From positions 4,501,154 through 4,565,153 of the forward strand of contig OY282447.1 in NCBI GenBank assembly GCA_958296165.1: a DNA stretch of 64,000 nt, given 5' to 3'. The notes under the pieces were generated by a model. The model ran no database searches. It was not told the origin of the DNA and saw only the letters and a program-made list of their open reading frames with translations. The stretch comes from an uncultured Pseudomonadales bacterium. Its GTDB lineage: Bacteria > Pseudomonadota > Gammaproteobacteria > Pseudomonadales > Azotimanducaceae. The number at the start of each line of letters is the position of its first letter. Position 1 is the first letter of the stretch. The translations under genes were made by a program, and so were the position numbers. Shown here piece after piece: positions 1-8,357 of the stretch.

Positions 1-311
1 GCGAGGCGGTGGCGCGGCTCTGCCTCCACGAGCACGTCGGCGGTCGCGATCAAGGCTCGAAACCGTACACGGCCGGCCTCGTCGTCCAAGTCGATCACCA
101 CGCCGCGCTTGCTGGTGTGGTAGTGCCACCAATAAAGGCTGCGATCCGGGCCGGGCTGATCGTCTAGGAACGGCGGATAGCGACGCGAAGGGTCGCCTCC
201 TGGCGGCTCTACCAGAATCACGTCCGCGCCCATGTCGGCGAGCAGTTTGCCAGCCCAAGCGATGGGTTCGCGCGCGAGCTCCACCACGCGCAAGCCGGCC
301 AGCGCAGTCAA
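1..311 (-). CDS. CaiB/BaiF family CoA-transferase, N-terminal part (runs off the window)
   Basis: About 103 residues are visible before the left edge cuts the gene. The start resembles family III CoA-transferases: a short hydrophobic strand (VVELAREPIAWAGKLLADMG), then GADVILVEPP and TSKRGVVIDLDD, the usual CoA-binding N-terminal half. The only sensible start is TTG at 311, which overlaps the TGA stop of the upstream gene by four bases (TTGA), so the two CoA-transferase genes are probably translationally coupled. Family members move CoA between carboxylic acids such as carnitine, formate or bile acids. Two adjacent paralogues could be two subunits or two substrate specificities. The substrate is not readable from the sequence. 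Confidence 0.85.
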   Translation of the reverse strand, partial: MTALAGLRVVELAREPIAWAGKLLADMGADVILVEPPGGDPSRRYPPFLDDQPGPDRSLYWWHYHTSKRGVVIDLDDEAGRVRFRALIATADVLVEAEPRHRL

Positions 312-1543
312 ATCACGCCCTCGTCGCGCAACGCCGCCACTTCCTCCGTGCTGTAGCCCAACAGGCGCGTCAGCACGTCTTCGGTGTGTTCGCCCAAGCA
401 GGGTCCGCCTCGTTCCAAGCGCCAGTCGGTCTTGGAGAAGTGAACAGGCTGGCCGTCTACTCGCACGGCGCCCATCTTGGCGTGCCGAACCGTGGGCCAT
501 AGGCCGAACTCGCCCGTGCTGGCATCGACGTCGATGCGCTCCTGGGGCTTCATCACCGCCGCTACCGGCACGCCGGCCGTGCGCAACAGATCCTCCACCT
601 CGAACTTGCCCCGCGTCGCCGTCCACGCGCTTATGTGCTGATCGAGTGCGTCTTGCGCGGCGTAGCGGCAATCGACAGTCGCGAACTGCGGATCAAGACA
701 CCAGCCCTCCCCTACTACGCCGGCGAACCGCTGCCAGTCCGCTTGATCGCGGCAGGCGATGGCGATCCAGTCGTCATCGCCAGTACACGGATAGATGCCG
801 TGCGGCGCCATCGGCGGCCATGCGGAGCGGTTCGAGTGCGGCTGGCCGGCGCGGCGCGTGGGCCGTCCGTTCACAGTCCAATCCAGCAAAGCAGGCCCGT
901 GCAGCGTCAGCGCGGCTTCGGTGCAGGCCAAGTCCACCCACTGCCCTTCGCCGGTGCGTTGGCGGTGCAACAGCGCCAGCATGATGGCCATCGCCATGAA
1001 GTAGGCGCCGGTATGATCCATGTAGGAATAGCCCCAGCCAGCCGGCTCGCGCTCGGGCAGGCCATTGGTAAAGGTAAGCCCAGAGACCGCCTGCACGATC
1101 GGGCCCCACGTCTTGAAGTCGCTGTACGGGCCCGTGTGGCCGAAGCCGCAGTTGGAGACGTAGACGATGTCCGGCTTGATCTTCTGCAAGCGCTGGTAGC
1201 CGAAGCCCCAGCGTTCCAGCACGCCCTTGGCGAAGTTCTCGCTTACGACGTCCGATTTCTCGATCAGCCGGACGAGAATCTCCTTGGCTTTCTCGGTACG
1301 CAGATTCAGGGTGATGCCGTACTTGCCGGCGTTGTGGTTGTTGAACGCGCCGCCCATGTCGACGCCGCGGCGATCGTCCACGAACGGCGGCGTGCCGCGC
1401 AAGATGTCCCAACGGCCGGCACGCACCGGGTCTTCGATGCGGATGACCTCGGCGCCAAACGAAGCCAGCCACTTGGTGGCGCCAGCGCCCGCTAGCTGAC
1501 CTGTAAAGTCGCAGATGCGAAACGAGCTTAGGGCACCCGTCAT
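308..1543 (-). CDS. CaiB/BaiF (family III) CoA-transferase
   Basis: This 411-residue protein has the normal family III length. The N-terminal CoA-binding half carries GAEVIRIEDP and NAGKYGITLNL. The segment GWGYSYMDHTGAY around residue 175 contains the conserved aspartate expected to form the aspartyl-CoA thioester in this family. The C-terminal half continues to a normal end. The start ATG at 1543 follows a GAGG-type ribosome site. It lies 8 bases after the CmcJ-like gene and overlaps the second CoA-transferase at its 3' end, so the three genes form a tight operon. The sequence indicates the reaction class (CoA transfer between acids) but not the acid. Cytoplasmic. Confidence 0.9.
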   Translation of the reverse strand: MTGALSSFRICDFTGQLAGAGATKWLASFGAEVIRIEDPVRAGRWDILRGTPPFVDDRRGVDMGGAFNNHNAGKYGITLNLRTEKAKEILVRLIEKSDVVSENFAKGVLERWGFGYQRLQKIKPDIVYVSNCGFGHTGPYSDFKTWGPIVQAVSGLTFTNGLPEREPAGWGYSYMDHTGAYFMAMAIMLALLHRQRTGEGQWVDLACTEAALTLHGPALLDWTVNGRPTRRAGQPHSNRSAWPPMAPHGIYPCTGDDDWIAIACRDQADWQRFAGVVGEGWCLDPQFATVDCRYAAQDALDQHISAWTATRGKFEVEDLLRTAGVPVAAVMKPQERIDVDASTGEFGLWPTVRHAKMGAVRVDGQPVHFSKTDWRLERGGPCLGEHTEDVLTRLLGYSTEEVAALRDEGVI

Positions 1544-1551
1544 CGGTGCCT

Positions 1552-2373
1552 CTACGCCGCCTTGCGGAACACCGCCATCAGCCGCGTTTCGATGCTGCGC
1601 CTAGGCGGCGCGTCCGGCGGCGAAGTGGGATCGTCGAACGAGGTATGCGGACAAGCGCCGCCTCGCCGCCGCGTGTCGAGCTGCTTGAAGAACAGCACCT
1701 CCTCTGGCGACATGCGCGACACGTAGTAGAAGCGGTGCGCCGGATTGCGAGCGGGCATGGAGGACTTGCCTTGCACGGCGTCTTGACTGGCCTGCGAATA
1801 GCCCGTGTACTGGTAGTCCACGATGTCGTTCATGGCCAGCGACGCCGCATCCACCAACGCGAGCGGATTCCTAAGCACCACGTTATCGAACGGCTGCCAG
1901 GCGTTGTACCAAGCGAAATCCATATCGTCGTAGTCGGCGGCGGCTAGGCCCTGTTTATCCAGAATGCGGCTTGCCGCGGCGCGAGCGTCTTCCAAGCTGT
2001 AGTCGCAGTGCAGGAAGCGTGCGTAGGCCTTGTTGAAGTCCGTCTTGTCCTCGGTGCGGATCACATGCTGGTTGACGAACACCTGCACGGCGCCGGTGGC
2101 GCGCTTGGCGAGGGCGACGATCTCCGGGTAGTAGACGGCCTTCACTTCGGCGTCGTCTTGAAAGTCCTGCACCGCGGATGCGTGCCGCAATAGAGCGAAG
2201 CCGTTGGCGTCCAAGTCGATCTCGCCACGCTCCAGCTGCGGGCGAGCGTCGTGAATCGAGACGACATGTTTGGACGTATTGGCCCGGCGACTCTCGCGGT
2301 CGCCGATTTGCGGGATGTCGTGGCGATGACGCCATTCTTCATTGAGATAGCGAACCTGTGCCTGCACCGCCAT
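1552..2373 (-). CDS. CmcJ/AsaB/NvfI-like oxidoreductase
   Basis: 273 residues from the ATG at 2373, chosen because GGAGG stands six bases upstream; an in-frame start at 2427 lacks such a site. The fold family is recognised from the C-terminal half: a WYNAWQPFDNVVLRNPLALVD block, then FYYVSRMSPEEVLFFKQLD, then CPHTSFDDP. This is the pattern of CmcJ-like proteins from cephamycin synthesis and of fungal AsaB/NvfI enzymes. Members act as oxygenases or desaturases on small molecules, though several remain uncharacterised. It heads an operon with two CaiB/BaiF CoA-transferases, suggesting oxidative processing of an acyl-CoA or its acid. Substrate unknown. Confidence 0.75.
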   Translation of the reverse strand: MAVQAQVRYLNEEWRHRHDIPQIGDRESRRANTSKHVVSIHDARPQLERGEIDLDANGFALLRHASAVQDFQDDAEVKAVYYPEIVALAKRATGAVQVFVNQHVIRTEDKTDFNKAYARFLHCDYSLEDARAAASRILDKQGLAAADYDDMDFAWYNAWQPFDNVVLRNPLALVDAASLAMNDIVDYQYTGYSQASQDAVQGKSSMPARNPAHRFYYVSRMSPEEVLFFKQLDTRRRGGACPHTSFDDPTSPPDAPPRRSIETRLMAVFRKAA

Positions 2374-2496
2374 GGTTGCCTCCGCTTTGCCTTTCAGTGC
2401 AAGCGAGTGTAATGCCAACGCGCCCAACCGCCTAGTGCCCCAATGCCCGATGCAAGGGCGTTGGCGACCCCGCCATTCTTCGCGGCCACAAGGCGT

Positions 2497-3753
2497 TCAG
2501 GCCCCCAGCAACATCCCTAGCGGCAAGGCGTATACACGCGCTCCCCCGACGCTGAACGGCAACACCTCCTGCCCGCCGTAGAACATGATGCCCCGCTCGA
2601 AGGCATCGCCAGCGAGCTCCGCCAATGCGGCGAGACCCTTGAAGTCCTCCCGCCGGATGCTCGCGGATGCCTTCACTTCGACCCCGATGATCCGCGCATC
2701 GCCGCGCTCCAGCACGATGTCCACCTCGCGTTTCCTGTTGTCCCTGAAGTGCCACAGGCCAACTTCCTCCTCCGCCCAGGCGGCGTGTTTGCAGCACTCC
2801 ATGTAGATCAGGCTCTCCAGCAGGCCACCGTAGTGCTGGCTTGCCAATAGCTGCCGTTCGTTGCGCAAGCCGAGCAGGTGGCACGCCAGCCCCGTGTCGA
2901 CGTAATGCAGCTTGGGCATGCGCGTCGCCAGACGCTTAGCCCTGCCTCTAGTCCAAGCCGGTACGCGACGAACGATGTACATGAGCTCGAGTATCTCCAC
3001 GTAGCGCTTGCTCAGCCTGTCGTCGAGTTCCAAGTCGTTGGCGATGCTCGCGTACTTCAATAGGTTGCCGCTGACGCCGGCCAGCCAAGGCGCCAGTATG
3101 CGCAGTTTGGAAAAGTAGTCGCCGCGGGCGGCGTGCAGCGTCTCGAAATCTTTGTAGAGCCGGCCTTCCATGTAGGAGCGGAACCATGCCTGCCGGCCGC
3201 GTCGGCTCTTGCTCTGCACCTCCGGGTAGCCGCCAAGCAATACTAGGCCGGCGATGTCTTCCCGCGTAGTCGATGCCACCGGGACATTCCTGAACTCACC
3301 CGCTGCAAGATAATCGACGACGTTCAGCGGCTGGCCGTGCAGTTCGGCGACGGACAGCGGCAATAGCTCCAGCCTCGCCATGTGGCCGGGCAAGGACTCC
3401 TGCGTGCGGGCGGAGCGGAAGATGTCCGCCGAACCGGTCAGCAGGAACTTGCCCTTCTCGTGCGGCTCGAGCCGGTCTGAGATTTCCTTGATGGCCGGGA
3501 TCAGCGCCGGAACGTATTGGAACTCGTCCAGCACCGCTCGCCTGTGCCCCAGCGAGCGCACGAAGCCATGCGGGTCGCTCCGCACCGATGCAAGCGTCGC
3601 CTGGTCGTCCAGCGTGACATACTCCAAGCCCATGTCGCGGGAGACCGAACGCGCCAGCGTTGTTTTCCCGGCCTGCCGCGGGCCGGTCATATAGACGATG
3701 CGGAACTCCGCAAGCAATTCTTGGAGGATGGGTTGCAGGCGTCTGGCGTACAT
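2497..3753 (-). CDS. AAA_14/DUF4143 family ATPase
   Basis: 418 residues from the ATG at 3753, with AGGA upstream; an earlier in-frame start at 3822 is less likely. Order of domains: Walker A MTGPRQAGKTTLA near residue 22, Walker B RRAVLDEFQYVP near residue 70, a sensor-like LLTGSADIF, then the C-terminal DUF4143 domain with REVDIVLERGDARIIGVEVK, which resembles a PD-(D/E)XK nuclease core. This family is widespread and scattered in bacteria, and its job is not established. Its genes are often single and horizontally spread. Upstream lies a three-copy 22-bp repeat (3830-3895) that could be its operator. Confidence 0.9.
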   Translation of the reverse strand: MYARRLQPILQELLAEFRIVYMTGPRQAGKTTLARSVSRDMGLEYVTLDDQATLASVRSDPHGFVRSLGHRRAVLDEFQYVPALIPAIKEISDRLEPHEKGKFLLTGSADIFRSARTQESLPGHMARLELLPLSVAELHGQPLNVVDYLAAGEFRNVPVASTTREDIAGLVLLGGYPEVQSKSRRGRQAWFRSYMEGRLYKDFETLHAARGDYFSKLRILAPWLAGVSGNLLKYASIANDLELDDRLSKRYVEILELMYIVRRVPAWTRGRAKRLATRMPKLHYVDTGLACHLLGLRNERQLLASQHYGGLLESLIYMECCKHAAWAEEEVGLWHFRDNRKREVDIVLERGDARIIGVEVKASASIRREDFKGLAALAELAGDAFERGIMFYGGQEVLPFSVGGARVYALPLGMLLGA

Positions 3754-3829
3754 GGTTTCGTCCTGTCGGCACGCCGCTCCAAGGTGGTGCTTTCGGCAGG
3801 TTGGATGTGCTGCCCAACCCAAGAACCTA

Positions 3830-3895
3830 CCGCTTATGGCGAGAAATGCAAGCTCTTAGTGCGAGAAATCTATGCTCTTAATGCGAGAAATAGAG
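3830..3895. repeat. Three tandem 22-bp repeats upstream of the AAA_14/DUF4143 gene
   Basis: Units run 3830-3851, 3852-3873 and 3874-3895. All share the core CTTAnTGCGAGAAAT on the plus strand, or ATTTCTCGCAnTAAG on the strand of the ATPase gene. The period of 22 bp is two helical turns, so the cores face the same side of DNA. The array ends 76 bp upstream of the ATPase start codon. This spacing suits an operator array, possibly for autoregulation, but no binding protein is known to me. Confidence 0.8.
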
Positions 3896-4203
3896 CACTG
3901 CGGACGCGCATCGCCCGACTTGGAGACGGCGATGATCATCGTCACAAGCGGGCGACATACGCCACTTGACAGATCAAAGCGTTCAAGCGGACCTCGGCCA
4001 CTCTCAATACCGAGACATTTTCTGTCCTGCAGAGCAATTGGGTATTGCTCTCCAGTCACGGCGATTGACACGAGAGGTGGTTCAACAGCCGGTTGTGAAC
4101 GAGTTTTCGCGTAGGTGCCGGCCTGTGCGCCAATACGTACGTGCCCTTGTGCCTCAAGCCGCTCCACTTCGTTGGCCAAAAGTAGGTGGCGTAGTTGGGC
4201 CTA
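3896..4203. other. Spacer with no recognisable gene
   Basis: This stretch separates the ATPase promoter region from the 3' end of the DUF262 gene. A 107-codon open frame on the minus strand (3856-4179) gives a protein I cannot match to any family, and it has no clear ribosome site. I see no terminator or RNA gene. Confidence 0.5.
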
Positions 4204-5859
4204 TTACCGTAGACGCCACTCGCTCGCCAGCTTATCTACAAGCCTAGTCTGCCGAGCTCTCAAGACCTTAGGAGTCCACTTCCTCTCATTTATAACATCC
4301 GTAGTCAACGGGAATGTTGGAATGCCCTCCTGCTGGAAATACTGCTTCTTCTTCTTTGAGAACTCCTGATTAGATGCTTGCATATTCTTCCTCCATGACA
4401 ATAGGACAAGATTTGCGAGACGATGTGTCCACTCAGCGCGTTCATCGTCATCTGGGAACCATTTGATCCACTCAGAATTTTCCTCGGGTTTCTGCGGAAG
4501 TACATGTTCTATCGTGACGGTAGAACGCTCATAAGTGGCCTCACCGCTCGCCAACAAGCCATCCAGACGAAGCAGCAACGGCATCCGCACTCGAGCCAGC
4601 GTATACACCGGCCCGTCCAAGGACTCTATAATCGATCGCTTCTCGTCCTCGTCCAATTCAAGTGACTTCCGTATTTTCTTCATCTTTAGCCCTTGAATCG
4701 CGCTCGTGACACTTGCGTATCGAGTGATCCGACGGTTGACGTTCGCCCGCAGGATGAAAAGGCCATAAGCAAGCCGCTCAAGTCCTCTCACGCACTCTAT
4801 AAGATCCTGTTCTTTTGGCGGTGGCTCGAAGAAGAGCTGCATGACCGGTGGAATCCAATCTACATTGTCTAGGCGTGACAGATGCTTGAGATACGGCCTC
4901 ACTTCGCGGGGCACTTGATCTTCGTTTCTGCCCACCGCCTTCTCATACGCTAGCGCGTAAGGCACTAGCAATTTATCTATAAACTCTTCTCCGGCCATGT
5001 TGCGAAGAACGCCCTCTTGAAATTCGTCGTGGAGATTGCGACGGGGCTTCTCCTTTGTGTGGATCATTCGGATATGAGAAAAGAGCGCAATAAAGCGTTC
5101 TCGTCCGATCTGATTTTCTTCACGCTCCCACTTCTCAGCATACGCCGAGCGTGATCGCTTGTCGATCTTTCCAGTAATGTCTGCCTTTAGTATGTCGGTA
5201 GGCGAGAGGTCTAATCCCCGGTCGTTCATGACGGAAAAGATACGGTGCGCCGAGCTGGGATTGTTCGTCGTAACTACGACTAGGTAACACCGCTCTATGA
5301 CGAAGCTAGCTAGCTTCCTATATTTCTTCTTTCCCAATCTCTTTACCTCCCGGTAGAGGTGTTTCACGTTCTCTGCAATCCGCTCTTGACTGTCAGTGTT
5401 CGTAGACGGAGACTGGTCAATTAGTTGCTTTATCCCTCCTTTCTTTTGCACATATTCGTGGAAGAACTCTTGATCCATATCTCTGAGGCGTAACCCCAAG
5501 ACCTGCGGCCTTTTTGAGACCACATCCTCTCGTTGTCGGATCCTTTGGTCGAGATCGTCGGACCAGCGTCCGGATGCCAACTCTCGGATGGCACATAGCA
5601 GCATGATCAACGTAGTTAGCCGCTGCTGGCCGTCGACCACTTCGCACTCCGGCATGCCGTCCTGCTTAATCAGCACTATGCTTCCTAGGAAATACGGTTC
5701 GTGGTCACCTTGACCCATCGCGTCTAGGAGGTCATCCAACAGCGCCTCCACCTGTTCCAACTCCCACGCATAGGGTCTCTGGTAGACAGGGATTTGAAAC
5801 ACATAGTCCCTGCAAAAGATCAAGTCTAAGCTCTTCTCGCTGGCTCCAATTGCCGCCAC
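4204..5859 (-). CDS. DUF262/DUF1524 protein, GmrSD-like modification-dependent restriction enzyme
   Basis: 551 residues from a GTG at 5859 that sits seven bases after GGAGG; an in-frame start at 5925 is less well supported. The N-terminal DUF262 (GmrS-like, ParB-fold NTPase) domain has FQIPVYQRPYAWE near residue 20 and VVDGQQRLTTLI near residue 75. The C-terminal DUF1524 (GmrD-like HNH nuclease) domain has TIEHVLPQ and, further on, the HRLANLVLLSWRKN helix. Both halves of a GmrSD type IV enzyme are therefore present in one chain. Such enzymes cut phage DNA carrying modified, for example glucosylated, cytosine. The gene is clearly AT-richer than its neighbours, with rare codons such as AGA and ATA, so it was probably acquired by transfer. 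Confidence 0.85.
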   Translation of the reverse strand: MAAIGASEKSLDLIFCRDYVFQIPVYQRPYAWELEQVEALLDDLLDAMGQGDHEPYFLGSIVLIKQDGMPECEVVDGQQRLTTLIMLLCAIRELASGRWSDDLDQRIRQREDVVSKRPQVLGLRLRDMDQEFFHEYVQKKGGIKQLIDQSPSTNTDSQERIAENVKHLYREVKRLGKKKYRKLASFVIERCYLVVVTTNNPSSAHRIFSVMNDRGLDLSPTDILKADITGKIDKRSRSAYAEKWEREENQIGRERFIALFSHIRMIHTKEKPRRNLHDEFQEGVLRNMAGEEFIDKLLVPYALAYEKAVGRNEDQVPREVRPYLKHLSRLDNVDWIPPVMQLFFEPPPKEQDLIECVRGLERLAYGLFILRANVNRRITRYASVTSAIQGLKMKKIRKSLELDEDEKRSIIESLDGPVYTLARVRMPLLLRLDGLLASGEATYERSTVTIEHVLPQKPEENSEWIKWFPDDDERAEWTHRLANLVLLSWRKNMQASNQEFSKKKKQYFQQEGIPTFPLTTDVINERKWTPKVLRARQTRLVDKLASEWRLR

Positions 5860-5961
5860 ACTCACTCCTCCACCATGCACGAGTCCTTCACGGTGCTCAT
5901 AGTTAGTGAGGTAGAAGCATACCACTGAAGTCTGCCTAAAGGTTGCGAACTGCGATTAACA

Positions 5962-6285
5962 CAGGGCAGTCGCATTTGAGAATGCAGGGGATGCGGAGAG
6001 GGAGATGAGGGTCAGAAGACGTTGAGGACCCTCGGGGCGGCGACGCCAGGCGCCACGACCTGCACGAGACGCTGGCATGGCGCTGCCGTCCGTGCTCACG
6101 GCGTTCGCACCTGCGTCGACATGGAGGGCTTCGGGTGCGTCTGGGAGCCGTGGCTGCGCGAGTTCATGGCGCTGGAGGAACGGGGTTCCGAGCCACGACA
6201 CGTTCTCGCGGCTGTCCCGCTGCTGGCCCGTCCGGCCTGCAGAAGGCGCTGCTGCGCCTGGCGCAGAACTGGACGCCCCCGGCGT
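5962..6285 (+). mobile_element. Decayed, truncated ISAs1-family element
   Basis: The segment starts with CAGGGCAGTCGCATTTGAGA, one mismatch from the terminal repeat of the intact ISAs1 copy at 9911-11138. It then tracks the first quarter of that copy (matching GTTGAGGACCCTCGG, then the VDMEGFGCVWEPWLREFM coding part), with internal deletions and frameshifts. Similarity stops near 6285, so the transposase keeps no catalytic core and the right end is missing. An IS110 transposase gene follows, so this is a patch of nested or adjacent insertions. Confidence 0.85.
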
Positions 6286-6538
6286 GGCGCCGAGGGCGGT
6301 AGGAGCGCCTGCCCCCTGTACCTTTCTGAACCAGCTTCATGGAGCTAGTCTTCGAGAAGCTGGGCAGGCAGCCGGGAGCAGCCAAGAGCCCCCTGCGCCT
6401 TGAGCGCCTGGGGGGGACGAGCGCCCCGGCGGCCGGCCGACGATGGAGGCCCCGTGGGGAGTTCGCGCTTCGAGCGCCAGTACAGGGACCGGTCGGCATC
6501 GTTGGCGCGCCCATGCGTTTTTTGGATAACGGAGGGGT

Positions 6539-8014
6539 GTGGAAGTGGACGGAGCGAAGTGGTTCGCCGGAGTGGACTGGGGCACCCGGACGCATCAGGC
6601 GTGCGTTCTGGACTGGTCGGGGAAAGCGGTCGGCGAGCGAGCGTTCGCGCACGGCGGGGAGGGGCTGTCGGCGCTGTCGGACTGGCTGGCGTCGTTCGCG
6701 GACGGAGACGCGGGCGCGGTCGGCGTGGCGATGGAGACGCCTCGCGGCCCGGTGACCGAGAGCCTGATGGAGCGCGGCTTCGCGGTGCATTCGATCAATC
6801 CGAAGCAGTTGGATCGGTTCCGCGACCGGCACTCGCCAGCGGGGGCGAAGGACGACCGTCGGGACGCCTGGGTGCTGGCGTCGGCGCTGCGCACGGACCC
6901 GCACTGCCTGCGGCGGCTGACGGCGACGGCGGCGGAAGTGGTGGAGCTTCGGGAGTGGTCGCGGCTGGCGGGCGAGCTGACGCGGGAGCGGACGCGGCTG
7001 GCGAACCGGATGCGCGAACAGCTGTGGCGGTACTATCCGCAGTTTCTGGACGCGGTGGGCGGCGACGTGGCCTCGGCGTTCGCGCTGGCGCTGTGGAAGC
7101 GGCTGCCGAATCCGGGCGCGGGGCGCAAGGCGCGCGAGAGCACTTTGAACAAGCTGCTGAAGCTGCACGGCATCCGGCGCATCGACGCCGAGACGCTGCG
7201 GATGAGGCTGCGCGCGCCCTCGGCGCCGCTGGCGCCGGGTTCGGCGGTCGCCGCCGAGTCGCACGTCCGCCTCGTGGCGAAGCGCCTGGAACTGGCCAAC
7301 GAGCAGCTGTCGGAGGCGCGCCGGCGTCTCGACGAATTGCTGGCCGGCCTCGCGTCCGCGCCGGGCGCTGCGGACGAGGCGTCGGGAGACGCGCCGGGGC
7401 AGCCCGAGCGCCACCGCGACGCGGCCGTTCTCCTGTCCTTGCCGGGAGTGGGAACGACCGTCGCCGCGGCGCTGCTGTCGGAGGCGCCGGACGCCTTGCG
7501 GAACAGAGACTGCCACGCCCTGCGCTGCATCTGCGGCGTCGCGCCGGTGACGCGGCGTTCGGGGAAGAGCCTGCTCGTGGTTCGGCGCCTGGCGGCGCAC
7601 GATCGGCTGCGCGACGCCGCGTGCCACTGGGCGCGAGTCGCGGCGCAGCGGGATCCGGTCGGCAAGGCGAAGTGCCAGGCACTGCGCCAGCGCGGCCACC
7701 GCCATGCCCGAGCCCTCCGCTCGGTGGCCGACCGACTGCTGAACGTCGCGTGCGCGATGTTGCGCGACGGCGCCGTCTTCGACCCCCAGCGCGTCGGAGC
7801 CCCCGCGCCCGGGATCGAAGGCCTGAAAGCGCCCCCGACGGCAACGCTCTTGGCGCCGCCGATAGGAACTACCAAAAAACGCAAAATCACCCTTGCAAAA
7901 AGGTGGGGAGTCCCCCCCGCGCGTCTAGGGAGGAGCGGAGGGCGGCACCAGCGCCCTATAAGGACAAGGACAGCCGGCGCCCAGGTCACCGATCGCCAGC
8001 GAGCAGCGGACTAG
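6539..8014 (+). CDS. IS110-family transposase
   Basis: 491 residues. The DEDD RuvC-like N-terminal domain is intact: WFAGVDWGTRTHQACVLDW (first Asp), VGVAMETPRG (Glu), and KDDRRDAWVLAS (Asp pair). The C-terminal Transposase_20 domain shows LLSLPGVGTTVAAALLSEAPD. The start is GTG at 6539 or GTG at 6545, the latter better spaced from GGAGG. The family normally ends soon after DRLLNVACAMLRDG; here about 75 further basic, low-complexity residues follow, so the native stop may have been lost or the 3' end truncated. I see no terminal repeats, which is normal for IS110. It is a different subtype from the IS110 copy at 37081-38370. Confidence 0.88.
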   Translation: MEVDGAKWFAGVDWGTRTHQACVLDWSGKAVGERAFAHGGEGLSALSDWLASFADGDAGAVGVAMETPRGPVTESLMERGFAVHSINPKQLDRFRDRHSPAGAKDDRRDAWVLASALRTDPHCLRRLTATAAEVVELREWSRLAGELTRERTRLANRMREQLWRYYPQFLDAVGGDVASAFALALWKRLPNPGAGRKARESTLNKLLKLHGIRRIDAETLRMRLRAPSAPLAPGSAVAAESHVRLVAKRLELANEQLSEARRRLDELLAGLASAPGAADEASGDAPGQPERHRDAAVLLSLPGVGTTVAAALLSEAPDALRNRDCHALRCICGVAPVTRRSGKSLLVVRRLAAHDRLRDAACHWARVAAQRDPVGKAKCQALRQRGHRHARALRSVADRLLNVACAMLRDGAVFDPQRVGAPAPGIEGLKAPPTATLLAPPIGTTKKRKITLAKRWGVPPARLGRSGGRHQRPIRTRTAGAQVTDRQRAAD

Positions 8015-8035
8015 GTGAAGTGCCTCATACGCTAA

Positions 8036-8092
8036 GTGCCGGGAATCGAGACGAGATCTGAGCCTTGAATAGTCCCCGTCTCGGTACGGCAC
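8036..8092. repeat. Imperfect inverted repeat in the spacer before the Ldh2 gene
   Basis: GTGCCG-n5-CGAGACG at 8036-8053 is mirrored by CGTCTCG-n3-CGGCAC at 8077-8092, separated by 23 bases. It could be a remnant of an insertion sequence end or an RNA hairpin. The rest of the spacer 8015-8357 holds no gene I recognise. Open frames there are short and unmatched. Confidence 0.55.
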
Positions 8093-8357
8093 AACGCAGG
8101 CGAGTCGAACGGGCCGGCACAAGCTGGCGTTCCGCGGGCTGGCGGAAGGCGACGCGGGAGTTCTGGTGGACGACGAGAAGGGCATGCGGGATCGGACGGA
8201 CGCGGCGAAAGCAGCGTTCGCTGGCAACGGACCCTACTCTGTGTTGACGGACGACCGGACGACACAACGACTTTCCGCCAACAGGTTTGAGCTATATGCT
8301 GCGCGCTTCGCGCCCAAAGCAGGCAAAACCAACACCATCGTCTCTTGAGGAGAGAGC

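Noticed and set aside
3830-3895. CRISPR-like array
   Set aside because: Units abut without unique spacers and no cas genes are near; it is a tandem repeat.
6400-8061. Long open frames antiparallel or out of frame to the IS110 transposase
   Set aside because: Low-complexity Arg/Ala/Gly products; the frame at 6539-8014 holds all catalytic motifs.
8015-8357. Possible tRNA or toxin-antitoxin gene before the Ldh2 gene
   Set aside because: No cloverleaf or GTTCRA arm, and the short frames match no antitoxin family clearly.
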